DNA of 64,000 bases from Auriscalpium vulgare (Eukaryota > Basidiomycota > Agaricomycetes > Russulales > Auriscalpiaceae): assembly GCA_019915015.1 (NCBI GenBank), contig JAHBBC010000027.1:62001-126000 (forward strand), given 5' to 3'. Every line of letters starts with the position of its first letter. The first letter of the stretch is position 1. Under the pieces are notes generated by a model. That model did not search any database. It saw only the letters and a program-made list of their open reading frames with translations, and was not told the DNA's origin. Below, piece after piece: positions 32,111 to 43,837 of the stretch. A program made the translations under genes and the position numbers.

Positions 32111-34037
32111 ATGCTTCCATACCCATCGTCGCCCGCCCACCGGCCCTCCCGCTCATACAGCGACGACGACACGCCCCCGCCCCCCGACCCCGTCACCTAC
32201 GCGTATTGGCCCGCCGCGTATCCCGCCGCGCAGCCCGACAACGCCCACGCCCACGCCCACGCCCACGCCGCCCACTGGCAGGACGATGCGCCACACTCCC
32301 CGCCCACCGCGCCCGTGTACAAGTACCAGGCCTCGCCGCGCACCTACACCACGCACCTCATGCACCCCCAAGGAAGCACCGTCCCCTCCGCCGTCTACCA
32401 CGCGCAGGGCGCGTACCCCGCTGTCGGTGCCAACTACGTGCTGCCGCCGTACGACTTTCGCGAATATCCCGTTGCGGTGCGTTCTATTCTCCGTGCCCTC
32501 CGGTGCTTCCCTGTCTCGCTCTCGTGCAGACGTCTGTACGTCCGCCACCCGTGCGCCACGTCCCGCCATCCATCGTCCATCTATCTATCATTCTTCTTCT
32601 CTTCATATCCGGTCATCCATGCTCATTTCCGCTCCTAGTATCCCGATCCTGCGTCCCAGTACGCGCCAATTTACCATCAATGCGGCCCCCAGCACCACCA
32701 TCAAGGCGACCCCCACATCCACGGCGCCGTGTACGAGCAGGCCAGCGCGCCGCAGCAACACCGTTACGTACCCACCGCCGCGTCGACGCCCAGCGCGCCC
32801 TTCCAGAAGCTCGACCTCTTCTCGCCGTACGATGAGTCCCCCAGCCCGCAGCAGCAGCTCCCGCACCAGCAGTTCACGCGCTACGACGAGTACGCGCACG
32901 CCTCGTACGCCGCCCCCAGCACATTCAACGCGTACCCTCCGGCGTCTTCGGGCGTCCCGCAGTCGCGCTCGTCCGAGCTCGGTGATGCGCTGAAGGAACC
33001 CGTCCGCATGCGGGCTGCGACGTCCAGCGTGCGAAGCGAGGAGCGTAGAGCGACGTTGATGGAGGGGCCGCGCAGCCGCGACAGGACGGGGTCCCCGCCG
33101 ATGGGCCATCTGCCCTTCCCCGACGAGGACCACATCGATGTCGAGGAGCGGACGCCCACTGGTGTCCAACCCCACCCGCACCCGCCGACGCACCGTGCGC
33201 AGTCTCAGCCGCAGGCCTCGTCGCCCCCCGCCCCGTCGCCGCAGCACCTCCAGCCCATTCAGCGCGCCGAACCGCGTCCGGACCAGCAGCAGCGCCGGCA
33301 CCAGGCATTCCACCTCGTGCAAGACCCGGCGGCCTACCCTGAGTTCAACACGCTGCGCAAAGTGAGTCATCGGCACTGGTCTCATATCGGTGACTGATTA
33401 TTGTCTTGCAGCGGCGACCGACACCGCTTGCGATCCCGTCGCGCTCGTCGACGCACTCGCAATCATTCTCGTCCCCGTTGTCGCACACGTCATCGTCAAA
33501 TTCGTTCTCCTCGTCGCCCGCCCCGTCCAGCCCGCACCTGCACGCACACCCCCACTCGCACCCCGCCGCTTCGTCCAGCTCCGCCGGGGCGTCGTCCTCA
33601 ACCAAGCCCGAGCGCCGCGCCATCCCGCCCCAGCAGACCTCGACCTCGACACTGCACCTCGTGTCCAAAGCGCCCGGCCAGGGCGTCCTGAAGCTCCCTA
33701 CGCCGAAGCGCGCGCGCAAGAAGCCTGCGCTGGCGTGCCTCTTCTGCCGTGAGCGCAAGATCGCGTGCGGCCCGCCCGTTCCGGGCAGCAACAACCCGTC
33801 CTGCAAGTGCGTTCGCCTCTTTTCCTCTGTGCTGCTCGCGCGCGTCCTGATTGCGCGTTCTTTCCTTGATGCAGCCAGTGCACACGCCGCCAGCGCAAGT
33901 GCGAGTACCCGACAGAATCGCGGCGTGGGCAGCACAAGCGGCATCCGCGCCCGGCGCAGGGTGACCCGGACTCGCCCACGCCGGTCGTGTTTGCGCCCCC
34001 GGTCCACGCGGACCCACCCCCGGCCCCCGCGTCGTAG
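32111..34037 (+). CDS. Zn2Cys6 (fungal zinc cluster) transcription factor with C-terminal zinc cluster
   Basis: Exons 32111-32476, 32639-33361, 33412-33806 and 33875-34037 join in frame to 548 aa. The first 430 residues are Pro, His, Gln and Ser-rich and look disordered, with a HAHAHAHA run. Near the end, RARKKPALACLFCRERKIAC is followed by GPPVPGSNNPSCNQCTRRQR and KCEYP: six cysteines spaced C-x2-C-x6-C-x11-C-x2-C-x6-C, with the last two reached only after splicing the final intron. This is a complete binuclear zinc cluster, so the protein should bind DNA in the nucleus. Its place at the C-terminus, with no fungal_trans domain, differs from the common N-terminal arrangement but is seen in a basidiomycete subfamily with the CLFCRERKIAC signature. 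Confidence 0.88.
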
Positions 34038-35016
34038 GCGGCTGCTGGCAGCGCCTGGGCGATCGTGTACCCCGTTTTTAATTTCGTTCCGCTCAGGTGG
34101 TTGTTGTTTGTCTGTTTGCATCTCCATCGCCCGTGCCATTTTACCTGCCTACGGTGTCTGTGTCTGTCATTTCGTTTTTCTGCCTGTGCCCTGTGTCTCG
34201 CGTATCGTGTCGTACCATGCATCCGCCCTAACCGTACATTGACGCTCTGTCTTAATTATCACATGTGTATATTGCTCACCTCATCCACCTCATGGTTTCC
34301 TGCTCTTCCTCTGGCTCATCTTGTCGTCTCTGTTTCGGGTTGCTCGAGCGTACTATGGTTATGTCTTGGACGTGTGTACCGTCCGTTCGTCTCGGGCCCT
34401 GCTACGTAGCTTAGCTTATTGGTCTTTTCCGCGCGGTATGATGTATATAGGTCTCGTATTTTAGGTATGCAAAGCGCAGCCCCGGGTGATTCAGCCGCCC
34501 GGTAGAATGTCAAGTGCTAATACGTGCGCCCGGATCGACAACTCGCACCGATCAACCTGCGGCCGATCGTGCCCAGGATTTGCCTCGCCGTGCGCCGCAG
34601 TGCGGGACCGCGCACAAAGGGCCAGGCTGCGTTGCTGCTAGCTGGTCGGGGCGGGTCTGGTCTGGACGGGCGAGCGTGCGGGGGTTGGGATTGGCGGCCG
34701 GCCTCGAATGGCTGCGCGGGCGGGCGCTTGCCCCGGTTGTCGGGTCCGCAGTATCCCCGTGCCGGTGGGCGTCTGTCGTTTCGGAGTAATGTCAGCTGAC
34801 GACAGCACCGGAGGAGAAACACGCTGGAAAACACTGTCGATTGGGCACACTACGATACACTGAAGTAAGGGGATACACTGGGAGAATGATACATATTCGG
34901 CTGAGAGAGGGTCACATTCTATGGGTTACAGAACCTCAGTTCTACGGCTGTTCAACGGCAATGGTCAGACATAACATGCAGGCAGGGTATACGGGAATGC
35001 AGAGCTCGACGGTCTG
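34038..35016. other. Intergenic between convergent genes
   Basis: The zinc-cluster gene (plus) and the hydrolase gene (minus) end towards each other here. 34060-34450 is T-rich on the plus strand, as expected of a 3' UTR and terminator. The remainder has no coding signal. Confidence 0.5.
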
Positions 35017-36365
35017 CTAGTCCTCCAAGGCGCGGAGGTATGCGCTGATTGCCTTCTCCGGATCGTCCCAGACCATCTGGGCATCAATGAGCACTGGCAC
35101 GCAGAAAAAAACTGCAGTCAAAGAAACTCACGAAGTGATTGACACCTTCCACAAGGTCAAACTTCATCGAGGCTGCGCTCGGATCCGCCGCGACCTTCTC
35201 CAGTGCCGCCTTTGCCCCAAACACCCCCGCAATCCCTTCCGCCGCGCTTTCCGTACCGCAGATCATCGCCACGCGCACACGCGCGCCCGCCGCCTCCCAT
35301 AGGATGCTCTGAAACACCGCGCCAATCTGGTCGGTGCTGCCAAAGTGCGCCGGCTCCTCGTTCATGCGCTCCTCGACGATCGCTGCGCGTTCGGCGGCGG
35401 TGATCGCGTATATCGTCGGGCGACGGTGCGGCGAGGGCACGATGTACTCGAGCGGCGGGGTGGACGACGCCGTGGGCGGGTGGGAGGCGGTGGGCGAGGA
35501 CTGCGAGCGGGCGAAGGCGGGGTGTGCAAAGTAGGAGGTCACCCAGGAGGTGTGGAATGGCGTCTGCAGCGGTGGCGGGATCGACGGGTCGAGGTGTGCG
35601 GACCAACTTGCGGGCGGCGGGTCGAGGCCGAGCGTAATAGAGGGCGGCTCTGCGTAACGGCGCGGGAACGCGGGCACCCGCGCGAATGAATTAGCTTTGC
35701 GGCCACCTAGGCAAGAAACAGCAACAGTTCGACCCACCTTGCAGAATGAGCACGCGCATGCGCTGAGCCCACCACTCCCGCTCTTCCACGCTGATGGCCC
35801 GCCCGCCGACGACAGTACACAGGCCCATGCTGCGCACCGCCGCCATCGCGATGCCGCACCCCGCACCCCATCCGAGCACGGCGAAGCCGCCGCCGCGCCC
35901 GTCCGACGCGCGCAACGGGAGGTCAAATTTTTGCACGAAGGCGCGGATGAAGGCGGCCGCCTCGGCACCGCCCTCCACGATGTGCTTCGTCTTCTGCGCA
36001 TCTGTGCCAGAGATGGGCCGCGCGGCTTGAGAGGGTGTGAGCGGGGTCGACGACGAGTATCCGCGCCGGTTGACGCCGACGATGCGCAGGTTCTGCGAGG
36101 GCGCGAGGGGGTGCAGTTTCGCGAAGATTCCTGGCGGACGCGGGGTGGTGTCAGGGTGATTGGAGGAGGAGGATGGAGGATGGGTGGGCGCACCTGCGTT
36201 GAAGCCCATCGCGTGGAAGGCGAAGATCGTGGTATACGGTGTGGCGTGGGCACCCGACGCTGTACGCGTGGGCGGCGGCCCGCTGTCTGTGTACGAGAGC
36301 TCGGTGCCGTGTGCGTCGACGGCGAGCGAAGGAATTCTGAACTTGACTAGGGATGGGCCTGCCAT
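35017..36365 (-). CDS. Alpha/beta-hydrolase-fold protein with altered nucleophile elbow
   Basis: Exons 36365-36194, 36130-35738, 35649-35132 and 35076-35017 join to 380 aa; introns are 63, 88 and 55 bp. N-terminal part: IFAFHAMGFNAGIFAKLHPL and LRIVGVNRRGYSSSTPLTPS, matching the oxyanion loop and NRRG strand of the fold. The elbow reads GGFAVLGWGAGCGIAMAAVR, where G-x-S-x-G is expected as GW-S-AG; here the nucleophile position is Gly. The C-terminal VEGVNHFMVWDDPEKAISAY keeps the usual catalytic His region. So the fold seems complete but the active-site Ser is missing. The second intron ends at an acceptor 88 bp on; a nearer one would leave an implausible 31 bp intron. Confidence 0.75.
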
Positions 36366-37742
36366 TATGTTTCGACGGTAAAATCTGGGACGGAGGAAGA
36401 GTGAGCGAGACGAAACGAAGAAGGGGGTTACAGCCGCCAGCGTGCTCGACGTATTTAAATAAGAAGAGAAGCGCAGTAAAGGCGCCCGAACACGGAGATG
36501 AAGCAGAGAGTTCTGGGGTGGAGTTGAGCCTCCCGGATCCTGGATAACAAACGCCACAGCATCACGGCCATACTAATGAGGCTGCATCCAGTCAGATTCC
36601 AGAGGGTAGACAACGAGCCACCCGACCCACCAGTGGTTCCCGTGGAAGCTTGCGTACATACACATGTCGGTAGTGCGATCATGTCGCCGTGCGGACGAGT
36701 ACGTGTCGTGGGTTCTTGAGGGGGCACGCCGGGCGCGAGGCGCTGACAGATCGCACTGGCCGGCAAGAGAAGGTGCGAGAGGCTGAAATATCGTGGGTGG
36801 AGAGGTGCGATTGGCGCGCGCTTGGCCGGCAGGTCGACGGAGCGGCGAAGTGAGGTATGTCTGACTTCGAAAGTTGTGATACGGAATATGCCGGGTTGTT
36901 GTGGAAAGTGCGCACCGAACGGCGTACTCGCGGATTCAACATGGTGCCTCTGCGCGAATTGGAAATCCTGTAAGACGTGAGCACGAATTACGAGACATTA
37001 ATGGCCGCGAGACCCGAACGGGAGGGATTATGGAGCCAGCTGATGGACCCATCGTCAAGAGCAGTCTGGCCGACTGCTCTGGCTGAGCGTCCGCGAGAAA
37101 CGGCGTCCGAGGCTTCGACATGTCGACATGTACTACGCGAGCACGCAGCCTAAGCAGTTTCCTATCCGATCGAAGACCTCCCAAACTACGCGTCGCCGAA
37201 TCCCGTATAATTGAACCGATAAATGATTACGAAAAGGGCTCGGCAGCGTTTCAGCGGAGTGCAGGAGCGGGGCGCTCACGCGCTGACGATTAGACAGGTC
37301 GACAGGCTCCGAGGACCGATGGTGTCGCCAGGCGGCTAATGGCCGGCTTCTTCCAACACTTGCTGAAGCTTGGTACGAGCGTTGAGCCTTGGTCGTGGAC
37401 TGCATGCGTCCAAAAGCGCCTGAGGTTGCCGGACGATCGAGTGGACGCGTGAGGTAGGGACGTTCGGTAGGGACGTTCGGTCAGCTCCACAAGCTTCGGC
37501 CATTTGGACGGCCCGCACGACACAGTTTGGCACGTCAGAGACGCCACCAGGCTCACCATATCCGGTGACTGGGTAGTTCGCCACCAAGGACAGAATGCAG
37601 TCGCGCAAGAGAAGGTCAATCGGGGGGTAAAAACGGCAGCGCACGGTCAGCTCCCGTGATTCGCCACCGGTCCTAGGACGCCAGGACGATGACAACGACA
37701 TTCGATTTAGAACGCAAAAGCGCCAATAAAGAAGTGTAACAA
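36366..37742. other. Upstream region of the hydrolase gene, no firm gene
   Basis: A minus-strand ORF at 37701-37336 (121 codons, MSLSSSWRPRTGGESRELTV to QQVLEEAGH) begins 42 bp 3' of the uL14 gene. It has no recognisable domain and I hold it at low confidence. The rest shows only short ORFs. Confidence 0.3.
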
Positions 37743-38276
37743 TTATAGTACCTGGACGTAACGGGGGCTCAGATTTGCGGCACGATGGAAGAGCACGTCA
37801 CACACCTTAGGAGCCAAGCTCACGATCTTCCCCCAGCCCTTCATCCTCAGATCAGCACTGACGACACCACCTATCCGTGTACCCAGCATCTCTCGCTTGT
37901 TATTGAGCAGCACGGCTGCGTTGTCGTCGAACCGTATCACGCGTCCGTCTGGGCGGCGTACGGCCTTGCGGGTGCGGACGATGACGGCTCGGCGCACGTC
38001 GCCCCGGCGAACTTTGAGGGCGGCAGCGGAGAGCTGGGCCGACGCGGGAACGGGCCGTGCACGTTTGACGACGCAGACAATCTCGTCTCCAACAGAGCCC
38101 CAGCCGTTGTTGACTTTGTTCTTGAGCACGTTGACGCACTCGACGATGAGCGCGCCCGAGTTGTCTATGACCTGGAGGGCACACATCGTCAGCGCGGTCG
38201 GCTGGCATCGCAGCAGGACGTGAGCCGAGGTCTCTGCACCAGCACGTACGTTCAAAGTGCCCTTGAGACCGATCAT
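37743..38276 (-). CDS. Mitochondrial large-subunit ribosomal protein uL14
   Basis: Exons 38276-38250 (MIGLKGTLN) and 38171-37743 join in phase 0 through a 78 bp intron, giving about 151 aa. Family hallmarks: [69 protein letters not shown] and [13 protein letters not shown]. uL14 binds 23S-type rRNA at the subunit interface. The match is to the mitochondrial (bacterial-like, L14/Mrpl38) form, not to cytosolic uL14. The last 18 residues ([18 protein letters not shown]) extend beyond the usual end and may be a lineage-specific tail. It is divergent from the hexokinase gene, with 201 bp between the start codons. Confidence 0.9.
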   Translation of the reverse strand: MIGLKGTLNVRAGAETSAHVLLRCQPTALTMCALQVIDNSGALIVECVNVLKNKVNNGWGSVGDEIVCVVKRARPVPASAQLSAAALKVRRGDVRRAVIVRTRKAVRRPDGRVIRFDDNAAVLLNNKREMLGTRIGGVVSADLRMKGWGKIVSLAPKVCDVLFHRAANLSPRYVQVL

Positions 38277-38477
38277 GATGCTGCCAGCGCGAGCAGAGGA
38301 AACGCGGTGGAAAAGACTCGGTCGTTGTCGCCCAAAAGGGATACTTTCCCACGCGATGGCTGCGATCCGTTAGCGCCCAACTTTCCGGTCGGTCTCCTCC
38401 TCCTCCCGCCAGTCTCCCCCGCCCGCCCGCCTTTCTCACCTCCTCGCCGTCGTCGTCCCCGCAGCAGAACTCACAAA
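38277..38477. promoter_or_regulatory. Divergent promoter between uL14m and hexokinase
   Basis: Only 201 bp separate the ATG codons of the two divergent genes. The hexokinase side has a CT-rich leader (CTCCTCCTCCTCCCGCC near 38394-38410). No TATA box is evident. A shared or overlapping promoter is likely, by layout. Confidence 0.5.
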
Positions 38478-41061
38478 ATGCCGTCGTCGCGCAGGGGAAG
38501 CGGTACCGTCACGCTGCCCACGGGCCAGCTGCTCGCTGTCCACACGCGTACCCAAGATGAGGAGGATCTCCCCCACGCAACCAAGAAGTGCGTGCCCGCC
38601 GGCTTCACCACGCCCCGCATCGTTGCTGACTGGCTTCATTGCGATGCAGGACGATGGCGGATCACCTGCGGAAATACGAAAGCTTGTACGTCGGTCCCGC
38701 TGTGGGCCGCCGGATACCCCGCATCCAGCTGATCGGCAATCGGCATGTCGTTACAGATTCACCCTCACCCCGCAGCGCATGCGCATGATAGTGGAGGCGT
38801 TTAAGGAGACTCTTGAGCTCGGTCTGGAGAAACCGGAACAGGTAGTGGTGCGTACCTCTTCTGTCGCGGGTCGGAGCGGATCGATGCTCGGGCTTGTTTG
38901 GAGGAACGTAGACCTCTTCGAGGATTGCAGTGCCGTGAATTTGCATCTCGTGCGTCAGGCGCAGTTTCCCTTTCGTCAGGCGCAGATTCTCTTTCCTCGG
39001 AAGGCATGTGGAAGCCTGCACTACTCGACGCATGGCTACGCACGCCGGTATCATGTGTTCCTCTGCCGTGCGGGTTCGCCCGCATGAGTAATCCCTACAT
39101 CGGCCCCCTTTGTCGCGATCTTGGTAGTGGATGCTCTAGACACGTCGGCCGTCGGCGTGCTCGGACCGCTTCTCTTCTATCTCCACCCCCGCTTACTTGT
39201 TTGAGAGTATAGACAGGCTGACATACCATGTCTGTAGCCTATGATCCCCACGTACGTCTTTGGCTGGCCCACGGGAAAGGAAACTGGCGACTTCCTCGCC
39301 GTCGATCTTGGTGCGCCAATCCCCCCTTCCGCATCACTCGTATTGATCTGCGATTCCAGGTGGAACAAATTTGCGCGTCTGTCTCGTCACCCTTCAAGGC
39401 GAGGGCAAGTTCGAGATGACGCAGACCAAGTACCGCCTCACAGAAGAGCAGAAGCAAGAGGACGGCCAGAAGCTGTTCGATTTCTGCGCGGAATGCCTCA
39501 AGACGTTCGTCACGACCAATTTGGAGGATGGAACGCTGAAGGAAGGCGATACTTTACCCCTTGGCTTCACGGTGAGTCTTGTGCTTTTCTTTTCTGCTTC
39601 TATCCGTTTCGCACGGGTGATTCTGTGTTGTATCTCCGCTTTCGAATTCTGTCTATGAGGAGCTGATATCGCAGACGTGAAATCTCTAGTTCTCTTATCC
39701 GTGCTTGTAAGCCTTTACTTGATATTCCGCAATCTTCTGTTTTAATCATGGTGCTCGCACTTAGCCAAGAAAAGATCGACCACGGCCAGCTCATCCGATG
39801 GACCAAAGGCTTCGGTGCGCCGAACACAGAGGGTCGCGACGTAGCAGCCATGTTCCGCGAGTCGCTACGGAAACATGTACGTCTTTTCTGTCCTTTGCGG
39901 CATCGATCATACTGACTCGTCTGCGTGCAGAATGTCCCCGTCGAGCTCACTGCCCTTATCAATGACACGACCGGCACCCTCATCGCGTCCTCCTACGTGA
40001 ATCCCCGGACGAAGATCGCTGTCATCTTCGGCACTGGTTGCAACGCTGCGTATATGGAGCAGGTGAAAGACATCCCGAAGATCAAGCAGCTGGGAATCGA
40101 TCCAGATGCGGAGATGGCGATCAATTGCGAGTGGGTGCGTACGCTGTGTCTGACTACGGGGTGGATTAAACGGAGCTAACTTGTTATGGTCGATAGGGCG
40201 CGTTTGACTCATTCGAGCACGAGCACCTCCCACGAACGAAATACGACATCATCATCGACGAACAGTCGAATAAGCCCGGAGAGCAAGCATTTGAGGTGCG
40301 TTACACCAAAGTCCCGTCCTTGACCATCTTTCCTGATGCGAGCGTGATAGAAATTGATATCTGGTCGCTACCTGGGCGAGATTCTGCGCCTGGTAATCTG
40401 CGAGCTTATCGATGACGGTGTGCTCTTCCTGGGTCAGGAGACCTACAAGATCGAGATAGCCTACGCGCTCGACACAGCGTTCCTGTCACTCATGGAGAGG
40501 TATGCCGCCCGTTTGCTGTCTTATTCTCTATCCTGACATGGAATCTCGATTTAGTGACCCAACGGAAGAGCTGCTCATGATCATCGGCATCTTCACACAC
40601 TTCTTCGCGCTCGAGACGACGCTCGCGGAGCGCCAATTCTTCCGCGCGCTGGCGAAGCTCGTGGGCAGGCGTGCGGCGCGCCTAAGCGCCTGCGGCATTG
40701 CCGCTATTGTCAGCAAAATGAACTACCTCGAGGAGGGCTGCGCGGTTGGCGCAGACGGGTCTTTGTACAACGTGCGTCTGTTCTGTATGTCCTGTCGCAC
40801 ATACGATAGACTAATTGCTGGCATGGTCAGAAATACCCGGGCTTTGCGGACCGCGTGCATGAAGGCCTGCAGGACGTCTTCGGCGATAAGGGCCGGAATA
40901 TCGTAACGTATCACGCAGAAGACGGGAGCGGTGTCGGGAGCGCCATCATCGCCGGTGCGCTATTTCTTCTCTTTCTGCGGTTTATCTGAGTACGCTGACC
41001 TCACCGCCTTTCAGCCATGACGAAGGTCCGGAAGGATGCCGGACTGTACCTCAACGTTTGA
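38478..41061 (+). CDS. Hexokinase
   Basis: Phosphorylates glucose with ATP at the first step of glycolysis. Thirteen exons join in frame to 496 aa: 38478-38587, 38650-38685, 38757-38847, 39238-39310, 39360-39571, 39690-39706, 39765-39876, 39931-40134, 40197-40295, 40351-40499, 40555-40771, 40831-40954, 41015-41061. Exon 6 is 17 bp; intron 3 is 390 bp, the rest about 50-120 bp. Motifs in order: FTLTPQRMRMIVEAF, PTYVFGWPTGKETGDFLAVD, LGGTNLRVCLVTLQGEGKFE (phosphate 1), LGFTFSYPC, WTKGFGAPNTEGRDV (sugar contact), NDTTGTLIASSYVNPRTKIA, IFGTGCNAAYMEQV (phosphate 2), EWGAFDSFEHEHLPRTKYD and EDGSGVGSAIIAAM (adenosine). Catalytic Asp in ALINDTTG is present. Length fits fungal hexokinases. The first 40 residues are variable; start chosen for its AAAATG context and in-frame first exon. 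Confidence 0.95.
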
Positions 41062-42282
41062 CCGCCTCTGTCGGCCGACGCTGTCGGTTCGCTTCGATTT
41101 GGCGTCTCATGTTTGATATTCAGCCATAGACGTACGTAGGTGTCTCGCTCTCGCGCTGCCGCAAGTTTGTGTGTATGCGAGCCAGAAGGAAGGAAGTTGA
41201 TTCGGAGATGAACTGCTGTATGCCAGTCGGTGGGGTGCACGACGGACAAAATTAGTTGTAGGATGTGATGGCTAGTTGAAGTGCAATATGATAGACGAGT
41301 ACTGTATTTGTACAATAGGCGTGCAGTTTAGACCGAGTGGATCACGGTCGGGATTACGAACCGTTCAGAAACCCCGGCGTACTTCCGTCCATCAGCCCAT
41401 CCGCTGCCCGCATTCCATGGAATAGAAGGTAAGACGTGGACGCGTGCGGCGGGCGGGCCTGATAGGCGGGGACAGGTCCAAAGTAAAGACAAGGCGCGCG
41501 CGCGCGCTGTCCTGACAGGGCTGCCGTTGTGCATTCGTCGGTGCGATCTCACCGAAGCTGGCGCCCATCATCAAGAGCCTGTAGGATCCTTCGGGGAGCA
41601 GGGCGGTTAGTACCTGAGAAAGAGACGGGGCTGGCGTAGCGTAAGACCGTGCCGAGCGCTGTGGGTAAGCCAGGGGATACGGCCACGAGTTGGCCAGGTA
41701 GGACCGGGGCTGTGAGCGAGGCGCTGGAGAATGTGCATGTGAGAATGAGCACGTCATTGAACAAGTACGACGCACCTGTGCAGCCACGCTATTTGCGACT
41801 GCCCGCAACGCGATACCGGGCTACGGGGCAGGCCGCAGTGTTCGACGATGAGCCTGGGGGGGCAGCTGGAGACGACTCTGGCGCAAGCCGGAAATTCAAG
41901 TCAGTTTCGCCACCGTCGAATAATGGCTTGAAGAGATCGGTGACCGGCGTGCCCTGTGAGCGCTGTGCTCGTGTGAGCCAAAAATGCAAGAATTCGAACG
42001 GGATAAGTACTGGCATGGACCCGATCAACGTCAACTGCAACCGCCCAAGAGCTTCACCTCGACCGTGCGAGTCGACGACATAGGGTATCGTCGTCCGTAT
42101 CTGCGCGTACTTGGACGTGAGCGTGAAGAATCGAAAAGCAGGCATCCTTCGGAAGAGTATCGCGTTGGGCCGCCGTTCGGCCTCGTTCGGCCGAGGGGCA
42201 CGGGAACGGCCGGCCCGCTGCCCGCTCTGCTCGCTGCTGATTCTCAAGTGCCCAGTGCGCATCGACCACCATTCCCCCTGCC
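41062..42282. other. Intergenic, 3' of hexokinase
   Basis: 41062-41330 is AT-richer 3' flank. A plus-strand ORF at 41649-42083 contains VPCERCARVSQKCKNSNG, whose C-x2-C-x6-C spacing recalls half a zinc cluster, but the other half is missing and the frame has no splice partner. No gene is called. Confidence 0.35.
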
Positions 42283-42456
42283 ATGTCTCCCATCACGCCC
42301 TTCTCCTTGACAATTCCGAGCTCTGCGCTCGCATCACCGCCATTGCCTTCTGCGACACCCTTCAGTCCGGCGTCAACCTCCACCGAGTCTAATACATAGC
42401 CGCATCATGGATCCACGCTTTTACCTTGCGCATGCACAAGCCCACTCACACTTCCG

Positions 42457-43146
42457 ATGTACAGTCGGATTCTTCTTGGTACGTCTGTGCTACCAATTTG
42501 ATAGGGCAGCGTGTCTTACTCGTCGCGCAGCGCTGGCCGTCCTCATGTCCGCAACCCTTTTGGGGCGCTCGATAATCCTGCTCCGACGACGGCGTGCCGC
42601 CCTTCTTGAAGCCATCGCAGATGGACCCTACGGCTCGTCTTCGCCGCGAATGAGCCTAGCCGATCTCCCCAAGATGACGGAGGTCTATGTCAACACGGAG
42701 GGCGAGCCTTGGCGCGACGGGCAGATGCGCTGGGCAGATCTTATGGTGCGTGGCGCGATCTTGCTGGGGTACAGGCGTTGCTGACGTGCGCCTTGCAGCC
42801 TGTGTCTGTGCGTGTCGTCAAGCCTGAGGATGCAGGTGGCGAGGATGCGGCCCTGCCGCAGATGCAGACCCACGAGTTCCTGCGACGACGCCTGTCCCCA
42901 CCATTTCACCGCCCACGAGCGACACCCGCGCCTCCTTCGCCACGCAGGACGCCACCGCCATCGCGAGCATCTAGCGAGAGCGCGCGCCCATCGTTTCTGC
43001 CGCCTGTGCCTGTTCAGGTGGCTGTCCTCGTCGCCATGCCCAGGCATGGGAGCGGTGCGGCACGCGATGTGCTCCCGGTCTTGGAGATCGGCGTAGGAGT
43101 CGCGCACAGACGCATTGAGGAGTTGGCCTCGGAGCAGGAGCCATAG
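42457..43146 (+). CDS. Single-pass membrane protein, basidiomycete hypothetical family
   Basis: Exons 42457-42478, 42531-42745 and 42799-43146 join in frame to 194 aa. The start MYSRILLALAVLMSATLLGR followed by SIILLRRRR is a membrane segment with a basic cytosolic stop. Then come MSLADLPKMTEVYVNTEGEP and WRDGQMRWADLMPVSVRVV, resembling the short LPxLxEV..W..LMP motif of a family of small basidiomycete membrane proteins, and a Pro/Ser-rich tail. Upstream in the same frame lies a Ser/Pro-rich ORF (42283-42399, MSPITPFSLTIPSSALASPP), which is what such proteins have before the membrane segment; one TAG separates the two. A 54 bp intron with an atypical donor (gtctaa) would remove that stop. Confidence 0.6.
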
Positions 43147-43837
43147 CATTGATCTCCCGGGGCCCACGAGAACAAGTACGTCACTTACGATATCCATCTC
43201 GTATTGATATACTCCTTCTAACGGCATCCTAGTATGCCTTCGTGCGAAGGCTGTAGGTTAGAGGCATTGTACTCATATTCTTTGAATGCCAAATCATTGC
43301 CACGTGCTATGACATGGCGTCCGAAAGAGGGAAGGACGTCCGCTCGCCCCGTGCGGTCCAGAGCGCACGGAAGTACCTCGTGGAACGCGATTGTTCCTCC
43401 TAGAGGCACTGCTGCAACTCCTTCCATCTCCTGCGGCCTGACATACAAGCTGCGGCATCGTTGTCCCTGCAGGTAGGTTAGCATGCGAGTCAATGTCGAG
43501 AAAAAAACTTGTTGCCGCCTCGTTCACTGCCCGGAAGTCATGGCAGGTGATAAATATTCATCTTTGTGTTGACGATGGCAAGTTGTAGAGTCTCTTCGAC
43601 GCCAGCGGAGACTGACGTCGATTGACGGAGCCTCCTGCGAGGCATTTATTCACCGTGAATAGGCGCCGGGGTTTGGACAGATGCCGCCAACCCATCCCCC
43701 CACCTTCGCCGCAACCAACTCTATTCCTCATACCTCGACGTGACTGCACCCGTCTGCGCCATTGCGCGGAACCTGATCGACATCGCGTCTTATGAGTCGA
43801 CGATCCCGGCATCACATCCCGTTCGACCAGCGCCCAC
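43147..43837. other. Intergenic before the P450 pseudogene
   Basis: A minus-strand ORF at 43493-43218 contains DVLPSFGRHVIARGNDLAFK and looks somewhat protein-like, but no family or splice context is seen. The remainder is non-coding by my reading. Confidence 0.3.

Noticed and set aside
31127..32140. 337-codon minus ORF and 468-codon plus ORF around the zinc-cluster gene start
   Set aside because: Driven by CT-rich leader sequence; they conflict with the well-supported zinc-cluster exons.
35707..35737. 31 bp intron in the hydrolase gene
   Set aside because: Too short for fungal splicing; an 88 bp intron with the same donor and the next cag acceptor (35650-35737) keeps the frame.
41649..42083. 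Zinc-cluster gene suggested by CERCARVSQKC
   Set aside because: Only three of six cysteines, no intron joining to the rest, and no basic linker.
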